A stretch of DNA of 64,000 bases from FEN-1219 sp963817615 (GTDB lineage: Bacteria > Pseudomonadota > Gammaproteobacteria > Steroidobacterales > Rariloculaceae), in assembly GCA_963817615.1 (NCBI GenBank), contig CAWFPH010000003.1, forward strand, positions 434,001 to 498,000. Reading direction: 5' to 3'. Under the pieces are notes generated by a model. That model had not been told where the DNA came from. It saw nothing but the letters and a program-made list of their open reading frames with translations, and made no database searches. Below, piece after piece: positions 16,489 to 23,875 of the stretch (position 1 is the first letter of the stretch; each line of letters begins with the position of its first letter). Both the position numbers and the translations under genes were made by a program.

Positions 16489-17328
16489 CTAAGGTGAGGG
16501 CGCGGCCTCGCGTTGAGTCTTCAGCATCGTCTCGAACCGCTGCTGCATTCGATCGACGTAGGCGAGATACCCGCCATGGTCGATGAAAGGATTCGGGTCC
16601 CCTGCCTTGCGCTTCTGCAATGCTCGGTACTTCTCGTCGAGGCCATAGAAAGAGCCGTGAGCGGCGAGGAACACATCGACGGGCAGCGTCCTGGCTTTCG
16701 CGTAGGTCGCGATGTAGTCGTCCGCGATGTTCGGGTAGTTGGGGTTGCCGACGAGCACGTAGTCATCATTGACGCCGAAGCTGCAGACGATGAGAGCTGC
16801 GTACGTCTTGCCGTTCTCTACGACGTCGAACGCCCAGCTGGTGCACCCTTTGGTGTGTCCGGGTGTTCGGTAGGCCGTCAAAGTCGTGCCGCCGAGGCTC
16901 ACGCGCTCGCCGTCGTGGATGATACGGTCGACAGGGTGCCGTTTACCCCCTGGGCGCATTGCTTCGAGAGCCGGCACATCTTCGGCCATCGCCACGACTT
17001 CGGCGCCTGTGAGCTGCTTTACTAGGGCATCGCCTTCCATGTGATCGGCGTGCGCATGGCTTCCCAATAGGACCTTGATATCGGTGAATTTGAAGCCGAG
17101 CGACTCCACGTTCTTGCGCAGCAGGGGCACGGTCGCCTCGAAGTCGCTATTCACGAGAATGTGGCCGGCGGGCGTTGTGATCAGATAGGACCCGAGCTGC
17201 GCCGTGCCCACGAAGTAGACATTGTCGATGACGCGGTGCGGCGGGAATGGAGCATTGAATTCCGTCTGAGCTGCGACGGCCACGGGCGCGAGCCCGAACA
17301 CGGCAAGCATCGACATTCGGTAGCGCAT
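16489..17328 (-). CDS. Subclass B3 metallo-beta-lactamase
   Basis: Secreted zinc hydrolase of 279 residues with a signal peptide ending near residue 20 (LAPVAVAAQTEF). The B3 zinc ligands are all visible: H91-A-H93-A-D95-H96, then H158 in TPGHTKGCTSW and H224 in LAAHGSFYG. The stretch VLVGNPNYPNIADDY before the last ligand is typical of B3 enzymes such as CAU-1 and THIN-B. The expected reaction is hydrolysis of penicillins, cephalosporins and carbapenems in the periplasm, though some B3-like relatives have other substrates. I chose the ATG at 17328 (MRYRMSMLAV) with GGGGGA upstream. It is chromosomal with no mobile element nearby and lies beside tRNA-Ser. Confidence 0.88.
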   Translation of the reverse strand: MRYRMSMLAVFGLAPVAVAAQTEFNAPFPPHRVIDNVYFVGTAQLGSYLITTPAGHILVNSDFEATVPLLRKNVESLGFKFTDIKVLLGSHAHADHMEGDALVKQLTGAEVVAMAEDVPALEAMRPGGKRHPVDRIIHDGERVSLGGTTLTAYRTPGHTKGCTSWAFDVVENGKTYAALIVCSFGVNDDYVLVGNPNYPNIADDYIATYAKARTLPVDVFLAAHGSFYGLDEKYRALQKRKAGDPNPFIDHGGYLAYVDRMQQRFETMLKTQREAAPSP

Positions 17329-17354
17329 TGTTGTCCCCCGGCGCGAGCTAAGGT

Positions 17355-17383
17355 AATAAATCACGGCAGATGCGGCCGGTCAA
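17355..17383 (-). promoter_or_regulatory. Candidate sigma-70 promoter of the B3 beta-lactamase gene
   Basis: On the minus strand TTGACC (17383-17378) matches the -35 consensus at five of six positions. After a 17-base spacer TTTATT (17360-17355) is a moderate -10. Transcription would start near 17348, about 20 bases before the ATG at 17328. The -35 box lies only 18 bases beyond the 3' end of tRNA-Ser. Confidence 0.45.
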
Positions 17384-17400
17384 ACGGCGGGCGGTGCATG

Positions 17401-17493
17401 TGGCGGAGAGGGAGGGATTCGAACCCTCGATACGCCTTTTGGACGTATACACACTTTCCAGGCGTGCGCCTTCAACCGCTCGGCCACCTCTCC
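17401..17493 (-). tRNA. tRNA-Ser (anticodon GGA)
   Basis: On the minus strand the gene begins GGAGAGGTGGCCGAG and ends in CCTCTCCG followed by an encoded CCA (17403-17401). The acceptor stem GGAGAGG/CCTCTCC is perfect. The anticodon loop CTGGAAA gives GGA, reading UCC. A long variable arm follows, as expected for serine tRNAs, and the T-loop GGTTCGAATCC is canonical. The body closely resembles E. coli tRNA-Ser(GGA). The size is 93 bases including CCA. Confidence 0.97.
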
Positions 17494-17533
17494 GGATCTA
17501 ATGCGCAACCGACCGCGTGCGGATTGGGCCGGC

Positions 17534-17562
17534 AGCGTAGCCAGAATTCCTTACGCTTTCAA
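17534..17562 (-). promoter_or_regulatory. Candidate promoter of tRNA-Ser
   Basis: On the minus strand TTGAAA (17562-17557, five of six to the -35 consensus) is followed after 17 bases by TACGCT (17539-17534, a weak -10). This would give a leader of roughly 35 bases before the mature tRNA 5' end at 17493. The -10 box is poor, so the call is tentative. Confidence 0.35.
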
Positions 17563-17662
17563 ACCGATCGCAGGTTGGCGGGTCCGCTCCCAACCGCGCG
17601 AAAGCGTCCGCACGGACCGCAGAGGGTGCCGAGCCGGCTCCGCGACCTGGTAAAGTAGCGGA

Positions 17663-17768
17663 GGTCCGCGTCGGTTCCCCCGCGACAACTCGTTGTGAAC
17701 CCCGTCAGGCCCGGAAGGGAGCAGCGGTAGCAGCTCGGTTGGGTGCCGGGGTCGGGCTGGCGCGGACC
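17663..17768 (+). ncRNA. ffs: Signal recognition particle 4.5S RNA
   Basis: Small bacterial SRP RNA of about 106 bases. The ends GGTCCGCG (17663-17670) and CGCGGACC (17761-17768) pair perfectly to close the hairpin. The apical domain carries the universal CAGGCCCGGAAGGGAGCAGCGG segment around the GGAA tetraloop, with the AGCAG symmetric-loop bases that bind Ffh; that motif lies at about 17706-17728. It acts with Ffh in co-translational targeting to the membrane. A TAAAGT -10-like hexamer at 17651-17656 precedes it at the right distance. It lies 26 bases before dnaX. Confidence 0.96.
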
Positions 17769-17794
17769 ACATCCCTTTGCGGAGACGATACGGC

Positions 17795-19468
17795 GTGAGC
17801 TACACGGTTCTGGCTTTGAAATGGCGGCCGCGGCGGTTCGACCAGTTGGTCGGCCAGCAGCACGTCGTACAGGCGCTCGTGAACTCGCTTGCCGAAAACC
17901 GTCTGCACCACGCGTATTTGTTCTCCGGGACTCGAGGCGTGGGGAAGACGACGGTCGCGCGCTTGCTTGCCAAGGCGTTGAACTGCGAGACGGGTGTCGT
18001 GCCGGAGCCATGCGGAGTCTGTTCCACGTGCGTGGCTATCGACGAAGGGCGGTTCGTCGACCTTATCGAGGTCGATGCGGCATCGCGTACACGCGTCGAT
18101 GATACGCGCGAGCTGCTGGACAACGTCCAGTACGCGCCCACGCGAGGTCGGTTCAAGGTGTACCTGATCGACGAGGTCCACATGCTGTCGAACCACTCGT
18201 TCAATGCCCTACTGAAGACCCTCGAGGAGCCGCCTCCGCACGTAAAGTTCCTGTTTGCGACCACCGATCCACAAAAGCTGCCGGTCACGGTTCTGTCGCG
18301 TTGTTTGCAATTCAACCTGAAGAAACATACCGCGGCCCAAATACGGGGCCAACTCGAGAAAATATGCACAGCCGAGGGCATTGGCGCTGAGCCGGGCGGG
18401 CTGAAAGCGCTCGCTCGCGCGGCTGACGGCAGCATGCGTGATGCGCTGAGCTTACTGGACCAAGGGGTCGCCTTTGGCGGCGGCAAGATCGAGACGGGTC
18501 CCGTAGAAGCGATGCTCGGCACGATCGATCGTGGTCACGTGCTACGGCTGCTGGAGGCGCTGTCGGCTGGCGACGGCGACGCGCTTTTGTCCGAAGTGGA
18601 AGCGCTCGACGAGCGTGCTCCCGACTACTCGGCTGCGCTCGACGAGCTTCTCGCCGCGCTGCAGAGAATAGCGGTGCTGCAGCTGGTCCAGCGTCGCATC
18701 GATGACGACGACCTAGCCGCGCTGCAACCGCTCGCGCAGCGTATTTCCCCCGAGGACGTCCAGCTCTACTATCAGATCGCTCTGCTCGGTCGTCGCGATC
18801 TACCGATCGCAAGGGACGCGCGGATGGCATTCGAGATGACGTTGCTGCGGATGCTTGCCTTTCGGCCGGCCGAAGCCGGAGCTGTCCCGAGCTCGCCGGC
18901 GGGCGGCGGCAAGTCCGCCGACTCCGTGCGAGTGTCTTCGACTGCGGCGCGAGCGGCCGAACCTGCCCCCTCTGCGCGAGCCGGCGAGGATATCAAAGCG
19001 GCCAGTCCCAATCGTATGGCGCAGAGCCGCATCACCAGCCGCGAGTCTGCGTCCGCGAGCAGCGGCGCACCGGCCACTGGCAATGACAAAGACAGGGATT
19101 GGACTGCGCTTGTGCAAGCCCTCGATCTGCGGGGGCCGGTGAGGCAGCTCGCCGATAGCTGCGACCTCGTTTCCGATGCCGGCGGCACATGGCAGCTCAT
19201 ATTGGCGGGCGACAAAGAGCATCTGAACACGCAGCAGATTCGTTCGCGACTCGAGACTGCGCTCAAGGAGCAGTTCGGCAAGGATCTGCGCCTCAGCGTG
19301 GTAGTCGGTACTCCTCCGCGGCCGACACCCGCCGCAATCCGCAGGAGCAACGAGACCGAGCGCATGCGTGAGGCGCGAGAGACTATCGAGAATGATCCCA
19401 ACGTTCGGGCCATGCAAGCCGCCTTCGAAGGCACGATCGAGCCCGATAGCATTAGGCCCGCCAAATGA
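17795..19468 (+). CDS. dnaX: DNA polymerase III subunit tau/gamma
   Basis: Clamp-loader ATPase of 557 residues. Walker A GTRGVGKT is at 45-52. Four zinc cysteines are at 64, 73, 76 and 79, and the Walker B region LIDEVHM is at 124-130. The SRC motif with the arginine finger is in LSRCLQFNLK near 170. Residues beyond about 370 form a low-complexity linker and a C-terminal domain expected to contact the replicase. I chose the GTG at 17795 (MSYTVLALKWRPRRF), with GGAG 10 bases upstream. I did not see the A-AAA-AAG slippery site used by E. coli to make gamma. ybaB and recR follow closely, as in most proteobacteria. Confidence 0.96.
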   Translation: MSYTVLALKWRPRRFDQLVGQQHVVQALVNSLAENRLHHAYLFSGTRGVGKTTVARLLAKALNCETGVVPEPCGVCSTCVAIDEGRFVDLIEVDAASRTRVDDTRELLDNVQYAPTRGRFKVYLIDEVHMLSNHSFNALLKTLEEPPPHVKFLFATTDPQKLPVTVLSRCLQFNLKKHTAAQIRGQLEKICTAEGIGAEPGGLKALARAADGSMRDALSLLDQGVAFGGGKIETGPVEAMLGTIDRGHVLRLLEALSAGDGDALLSEVEALDERAPDYSAALDELLAALQRIAVLQLVQRRIDDDDLAALQPLAQRISPEDVQLYYQIALLGRRDLPIARDARMAFEMTLLRMLAFRPAEAGAVPSSPAGGGKSADSVRVSSTAARAAEPAPSARAGEDIKAASPNRMAQSRITSRESASASSGAPATGNDKDRDWTALVQALDLRGPVRQLADSCDLVSDAGGTWQLILAGDKEHLNTQQIRSRLETALKEQFGKDLRLSVVVGTPPRPTPAAIRRSNETERMREARETIENDPNVRAMQAAFEGTIEPDSIRPAK

Positions 19469-19499
19469 CTGCGGGCGTTCTACGAAAGCGAGGTAGCGT

Positions 19500-19820
19500 A
19501 TGAAAGCCCTGAGCCAGCTGATGCGACAAGCTCAAGAGATGCAAGCCAATATGCAGAAAGCCCAGGACGAGCTTGCGTCGATCGAGGTGGAGGGCATCGC
19601 GGGTGGCGGCATGGTCAAGGTGGTCGTGACTTGTAAGCACGAGGTCCGACGAGTTTCGATCGAGGAGGCGGTTCTTGGCGACGACAAAGAGATGCTCGAA
19701 GATTTGATTGCTGCAGCCTTCAACGACGCCAATCGCAAGATCGAGCAAACGGTCAAAGACAAGCTGTCGAACGTGACGGGCGGGTTGGCATTACCCGCCG
19801 GTCTCAAGCTTCCGTTCTGA
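19500..19820 (+). CDS. ybaB: YbaB/EbfC nucleoid-associated protein
   Basis: Small DNA-binding protein of 106 residues that forms a tweezer-like dimer. It has the typical N-terminal helix MKALSQLMRQAQEMQANMQK, then GIAGGGMVKVVVTCKHEVRRVSI and a C-terminal helix followed by GLALPAGLKLPF. It is believed to bind DNA without strong sequence specificity; its role is not settled. It is positioned between dnaX (31 bases upstream) and recR (5 bases downstream), the near-universal arrangement that implies one operon. Confidence 0.95.
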   Translation: MKALSQLMRQAQEMQANMQKAQDELASIEVEGIAGGGMVKVVVTCKHEVRRVSIEEAVLGDDKEMLEDLIAAAFNDANRKIEQTVKDKLSNVTGGLALPAGLKLPF

Positions 19821-19825
19821 ACGAC

Positions 19826-20440
19826 GTGGTTAAAGCCTACTCGCCGCTGCTCACCGAGCTCATCGAGGCGCTGCAATGCCTGCCCGGTGTCGGGATGAAA
19901 TCCGCGCAGCGCATGGCTTTTCATTTGCTCGATAAGGATCGCGAGGGGGCCGATCGTCTGTCGAACGTGCTAGAGCATGCCATGCGTTCGATCCGCAATT
20001 GCGAGAAGTGTCGGATGCTCACCGAGGAACGTCTCTGCGTCTTTTGCGCAAACGACAAGCGCGACGCTGGCCAGTTGTGCATCGTGGAGACTCCAGCGGA
20101 CTTGCTCGCCATAGAGCAGTCCGGCGCATACGGCGGCCGATATTTCGTGCTGCTCGGGCACCTTTCGCCAATCGATGGAATCGGGCCGACCGAGCTTGGC
20201 CTCGAGCTACTCGAGACGCGTCTGCAGACGGAGCGGTTCGCAGAGGTCGTGTTGGCCACGGGCGTCACTGTCGAGGGCGATGCGACGGCACACTTGATCG
20301 CAGCGCTTGCTCAGAAGCACGGCGTCCGCGCGAGCCGCATCGCCTATGGCGTGCCGGTCGGCGGCGAGCTGGAGTTCATCGACAGCGGCACGCTGTCGCG
20401 TGCGCTGTACGGCCGTCGTGAGCTCGACTCTACGGTTTGA
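19826..20440 (+). CDS. recR: Recombination protein RecR
   Basis: Protein of 204 residues that with RecO loads RecA at single-stranded gaps (RecFOR pathway). A helix-hairpin-helix is at about 10-35 (LPGVGMKSAQRMAFHLL). A zinc finger uses C59, C62, C71 and C74. A TOPRIM domain covers about 80-175 (CIVETPADLLAIEQSG through DGIGPTE). The C-terminal Walker-B-like helix region ends GTLSRALYGRRE. It starts with GTG 5 bases after the ybaB stop. All family features are intact. Confidence 0.97.
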   Translation: MVKAYSPLLTELIEALQCLPGVGMKSAQRMAFHLLDKDREGADRLSNVLEHAMRSIRNCEKCRMLTEERLCVFCANDKRDAGQLCIVETPADLLAIEQSGAYGGRYFVLLGHLSPIDGIGPTELGLELLETRLQTERFAEVVLATGVTVEGDATAHLIAALAQKHGVRASRIAYGVPVGGELEFIDSGTLSRALYGRRELDSTV

Positions 20441-20450
20441 TGGAACAAGC

Positions 20451-20807
20451 ATGGCATTAGCATTGCGAGACCCGAATTGCTTGTTTTGCAAGATCGTGGC
20501 GGGCGAGGTAGCTGCGGAACGCTTGCTCGAGACCGACGACATACTGGCGTTCAAGGACATTCATCCCCAGGCGCCGTTTCATGCTCTCGTGATTCCGAAG
20601 ATGCATTTGGCGACGTTGAACGACTTTTCCCCGGAGGAGTGTACGCTCGGTGGGCAACTGCTACTCGTTGCTCAGCGGCTCGCAGCCGATCACGGGCTGC
20701 CCGGCTATCGCGTAGCGATGAACGTGAACCGCGAAGGTGGTCAGGTCATCTTCCACGTCCATCTGCACGTGCTGGGCGGCCGTCAGCTCAAGGGGAGCCT
20801 CGGATGA
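20451..20807 (+). CDS. HIT-family nucleotide-binding protein (HinT-like)
   Basis: Histidine-triad protein of 118 residues, probably a purine nucleoside phosphoramidase. The triad is H102-V-H104-L-H106-V, preceded by NREGGQVIFH. The N-terminal CLFCKIVAGEVAAERLLETDDILAFKDI is typical of the HinT branch. I chose the ATG at 20451 (MALALRDPNC), 10 bases after the recR stop; the open frame runs upstream inside recR but is unlike HIT. It shares the operon direction with recR and orn. Confidence 0.93.
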   Translation: MALALRDPNCLFCKIVAGEVAAERLLETDDILAFKDIHPQAPFHALVIPKMHLATLNDFSPEECTLGGQLLLVAQRLAADHGLPGYRVAMNVNREGGQVIFHVHLHVLGGRQLKGSLG

Positions 20808-20859
20808 TGATGGCATCGTTCAGTGGCCGGCGTCGGCGAATCCGCAACGGGGCGGGCTC

Positions 20860-21402
20860 ATGAGCCGACGAGACAACCTCATTTGGGTTGACCTCGAGAT
20901 GACGGGGCTCAACCCCGACGCCGATCGAATCATCGAGATCGCGACGATAGTCACCGATAAGGATCTCGTCGTGCTAGCCGAGGGTCCGGTGTTTGCGATC
21001 CATCAGTCGGATGCGGTGTTGTCCGGGATGGACGAATGGAACACCCGCCAGCACGCGACATCGGGCCTCGCTGAGCGTGTGCGAGCCAGCCACGTGGTTG
21101 AGTATGAAGCGGAGCAGGCCACTCTTTCATTTCTCCGGAATTACGTCGATCAAGGGGCGTCGCCCATCTGCGGCAATAGCATCTGTCAGGATCGTCGTTT
21201 CCTGAGCCGCCACATGCCCGAGCTCGCGGCCTTCTTCCATTACCGCAATCTTGATGTGTCCACGCTGAAGATCCTCGTCAAGTTGTGGCTTCCGGAAGTC
21301 GGCGCTCGCTTCGAGAAACAATCCGTACATCTGGCACTCGCCGATATTCACGATTCTATTCGCGAGCTCCGTTTCTATCGAGAGCAGCTCTTCAAGCGCT
21401 GA
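20860..21402 (+). CDS. orn: Oligoribonuclease
   Basis: 3'-5' exonuclease of 180 residues that clears RNA fragments of two to five nucleotides, including pGpG from cyclic-di-GMP breakdown. DEDDh motifs are visible: D11 and E13 in WVDLEMTGL, the second-motif aspartate in ICQDRRFL, and H/D in LALADIHDSIRELRFY. I chose the ATG at 20860 (MSRRDNLIWVD). The length is that of the family (about 180). It lies 52 bases downstream of the HIT gene. Orn is usually essential in gammaproteobacteria. Confidence 0.97.
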   Translation: MSRRDNLIWVDLEMTGLNPDADRIIEIATIVTDKDLVVLAEGPVFAIHQSDAVLSGMDEWNTRQHATSGLAERVRASHVVEYEAEQATLSFLRNYVDQGASPICGNSICQDRRFLSRHMPELAAFFHYRNLDVSTLKILVKLWLPEVGARFEKQSVHLALADIHDSIRELRFYREQLFKR

Positions 21403-21502
21403 CCGAAAAGCGAATCGGGTTGCGGAATTAGCGCCGGAAGGTTTCCAAGGGTTCGCAGATCGGCTAGGCTCGACGCGATTTCACATTTGGTCCGGAGTTC
21501 GG

Positions 21503-22162
21503 ATGCCGGTTGGTCGTTGGGGGTTTGCTTTGTTGTTCCTCGCGTCTGCTGTCCAAGCGCAGACGCGGTACGTTTCCGATAAGCTCGTGGTTGAGCTACG
21601 TCGTGGTCCAAGCACGGAATACTTGATCTTGAAGGGTCTGGAGGCGGGCACACAGGTCGAGGTTCTCGAGGAAGACAAATCGAAAGGGTATTCGCGCATC
21701 CGCGTTGCGGGTCAGGATACCGAAGGTTGGATACTCTCTCGATTTTTGACGGCGGAGCCGATTGCTCGCGACCGCCTCGATGCGGCGGAACGGAATCTCG
21801 CCACCGCTCAGAAACGCGTCGCAGAGCTGGAGGAGCAAGTCGGGCAGATGGCGGCGCAGCTCCGCGACACACAGTCGGATCTCGCCGAGACTCGCTCGAA
21901 TCACACCAAGGTAAGCGCGGAGCTGGCGGATTTGAAAACCTCTGCGGCCAACGTAGTGGAAATCCGCGATCAGAACGAAAGCCTACGGCAGAAGTTGGTC
22001 GACCGCGATCGCCAAGTTCAGCAACTGACTATCGAAAATCGCTCTCTTTCGAGCCGAACCAATCAGAACTGGTTCATCGTGGGTGCCGGCGTGCTACTGG
22101 GCGGTATCGTGATAGGTCTCGTCGCGCCAACGCTTCGCCGAAAACGGCGCTCGGATTGGTGA
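21503..22162 (+). CDS. SH3-domain envelope protein of the YgiM/TIGR04211 type
   Basis: Protein of 219 residues. It has a signal peptide (about 1-19, LLFLASAVQAQTRYV) and an SH3b domain at about 22-85 (VSDKLVVELRRGPSTEYLIL through GWILSRFL). A coiled coil with heptads covers about 88-185. One transmembrane helix is at about 190-212 (NWFIVGAGVLLGGIVIGLV), followed by a basic tail RRKRRSDW. This order matches YgiM of E. coli, whose function is not established. The SH3 domain would be periplasmic. The gene stands alone after orn. Confidence 0.86.
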   Translation: MPVGRWGFALLFLASAVQAQTRYVSDKLVVELRRGPSTEYLILKGLEAGTQVEVLEEDKSKGYSRIRVAGQDTEGWILSRFLTAEPIARDRLDAAERNLATAQKRVAELEEQVGQMAAQLRDTQSDLAETRSNHTKVSAELADLKTSAANVVEIRDQNESLRQKLVDRDRQVQQLTIENRSLSSRTNQNWFIVGAGVLLGGIVIGLVAPTLRRKRRSDW

Positions 22163-22206
22163 AAGACCGGTTGCTCGCAGCCGGAATTTGAGACACTGTA
22201 TCCCGC

Positions 22207-22656
22207 ATGCTGGTCGACAGCCTAATCGTTCCAGAGTGCGTCTATCGGCCGGGAAGCTTCACCGGTCTGATGACGCTGTATGAGAGCAACTACATCAAGC
22301 TGCAGCATCTGGCCGACTTCCCTTGGCCGAGGCGCGCAATGGTGTCGAAATCGCCGCGTGACAACGACCTGCATGCCGATCTCGTTCGAGAAGAGCCCTA
22401 CACGACCACTTTGAAGCTGACCTATCGGTTCCACGAGGGTGGATCGGTCATCGCTGATCCCGATCTTGTACTCAGGGTGTATCACGACGCACGCCTCGTG
22501 GAGGCCGTTGGCGGCCACGAGCGGCATACCCACCAGAAGCTTCGAGAACTGGCGCTCAACAGCGGCGCGGAGCTTGATCGACGCTGGCGCATCAACATGA
22601 TGCTGAACAAGTGGCTGGACTACCTGTTCGACGTCGGCCACAGCTTCAAGTGCTAG
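22207..22656 (+). CDS. DUF1249 protein (YqiB-like)
   Basis: Protein of 149 residues of unknown function, conserved in gammaproteobacteria. It contains LYESNYIKLQHLADFP near the N-terminus, VLRVYHDARLVEAVGG in the middle and RWRINMMLNKWLDYLFDVGHSF at the end, all typical of DUF1249. No signal peptide, membrane segment or catalytic motif is apparent, so it should be cytoplasmic. In E. coli yqiB lies next to cpdA; no such gene is here. It follows the SH3-protein gene by 44 bases. Confidence 0.85.
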   Translation: MLVDSLIVPECVYRPGSFTGLMTLYESNYIKLQHLADFPWPRRAMVSKSPRDNDLHADLVREEPYTTTLKLTYRFHEGGSVIADPDLVLRVYHDARLVEAVGGHERHTHQKLRELALNSGAELDRRWRINMMLNKWLDYLFDVGHSFKC

Positions 22657-22778
22657 CTATCAACCGCGGTGTGAACGGCGGTCAGTGGCCGCGTTATTTG
22701 CTCTGAGTCACGGTTTGCAATGAGGACGGGCGGTATATTTTTCGCGCCGATCCACATGACAAAATCCGGGACTGGTCA

Positions 22779-23825
22779 ATGCTGGGAGCTCTACTCGAGC
22801 GGCAGGGTGACGATCAAGCCGAGCAGCTGCTCAAGCTGTACTGGAATCGCGCAGGCGTGAAGCGCGAGCTGCGCGCCCTGCGGCGTGAGCGCTACGACCT
22901 TCTGGACAAGCTCAAGGAGCAAGAAGGAGCGATCGTTCGCGCCCAAGAGCAGCTCGAAGGCCTCGAGCGGCTGCTCACCAATCCGCTGGCCGCGGCCAAC
23001 GCGATGGTCTACTTCCAGTTACGGCATCTTTGGCGGATCGGCGCTCAACGCCTGGAGCAATTCAGCCGCGAGTTGCAGCTGCAGCGCGAAAAGCGCGAGC
23101 GTGCTCAGGTACACGAATCCGCAATGGCCAAGCGCAAACGTCGCTTGGATGCCATCAATGAGAAGCTGCGTGGATTGGTCGAAAAGCGCAAGGTCGTCGT
23201 CGATGAGATCTCCCGACTGACCACGAAGCTTGCAAACCTGAACAGGCTCTTTCGGATCTTTCGCGGGCCACGGCTGAAAGGCCGTATCGCGGGTCTGGAG
23301 AACGGACGGGCGGCGCTCGAGGAGAAGATCGAGGAGCTCAAGGAGCTCGCCGATAAGATCCAAGGCGAGCCGCTTCCAGAGCCAGAAGAACTGTCACTGG
23401 AGAGTCGGCGACTCGTCAATACCGCGATTGTAGCGTTGGCTCAGCATCTGGTGGTGCACTTCTCCGAACACGAGCTCGCATCCCTTGCCAAGACGGCCAC
23501 GGAGCGCGCGGTCGGCGACATGAAATTCGGCGACCGTCGCGACTGCGACCGAATGGTCGAGAGGATCCGCGAACGAATCGAAGATCTCAAGCAACAGAAG
23601 TCGCTGGCCGACAACGTCAAGCGACGCGCGGATTTGCTCCTCACCGAGGTGAAGTATCGAAGCGACACCGATTCGGTGCCAACGGTCGAGAGCGTCCAGC
23701 TGATCGTTCGCAATCCGGGCGTCCATGCCAACGAAGCCGAGATGTCCCGGCGCGTAAGCGACACGCCGCTGCGCATCAACGTTCTCGCCGACGACTACTG
23801 GGATCTTCTCGCGGTCTTGCGCTGA
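22779..23825 (+). CDS. Unrecognised coiled-coil protein
   Basis: Protein of 348 residues I cannot assign to a family. It has no signal peptide or membrane helix. Residues about 20-200 are strongly charged and heptad-like (many E, K, R, L), interrupted near 65-90 by NPLAAANAMVYFQLRHLWRIG. A probable globular tail at 205-348 contains LVNTAIVALAQHLVVHFSEHELASLAKTA and a final LRINVLADDYWDLLAVLR. Base composition and codon use look like the neighbours, so it is probably a real cytoplasmic gene. It is preceded by 122 bases without another gene and is convergent with prc. Confidence 0.75.
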   Translation: MLGALLERQGDDQAEQLLKLYWNRAGVKRELRALRRERYDLLDKLKEQEGAIVRAQEQLEGLERLLTNPLAAANAMVYFQLRHLWRIGAQRLEQFSRELQLQREKRERAQVHESAMAKRKRRLDAINEKLRGLVEKRKVVVDEISRLTTKLANLNRLFRIFRGPRLKGRIAGLENGRAALEEKIEELKELADKIQGEPLPEPEELSLESRRLVNTAIVALAQHLVVHFSEHELASLAKTATERAVGDMKFGDRRDCDRMVERIRERIEDLKQQKSLADNVKRRADLLLTEVKYRSDTDSVPTVESVQLIVRNPGVHANEAEMSRRVSDTPLRINVLADDYWDLLAVLR

Positions 23826-23875
23826 CAGCCCGATACCACTGGGCACCCCCGCAGACGGACCTCCGCGATCGATCG

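Noticed and set aside
16441..16500. Rho-independent terminator after the beta-lactamase gene
   Set aside because: A run of seven T on the minus strand follows the gene, but the preceding GC segments do not form a stem longer than about four base pairs.
18850..19100. Programmed frameshift in dnaX producing gamma
   Set aside because: No A-AAA-AAG-type slippery heptamer was seen in the linker region, so only tau can be supported.
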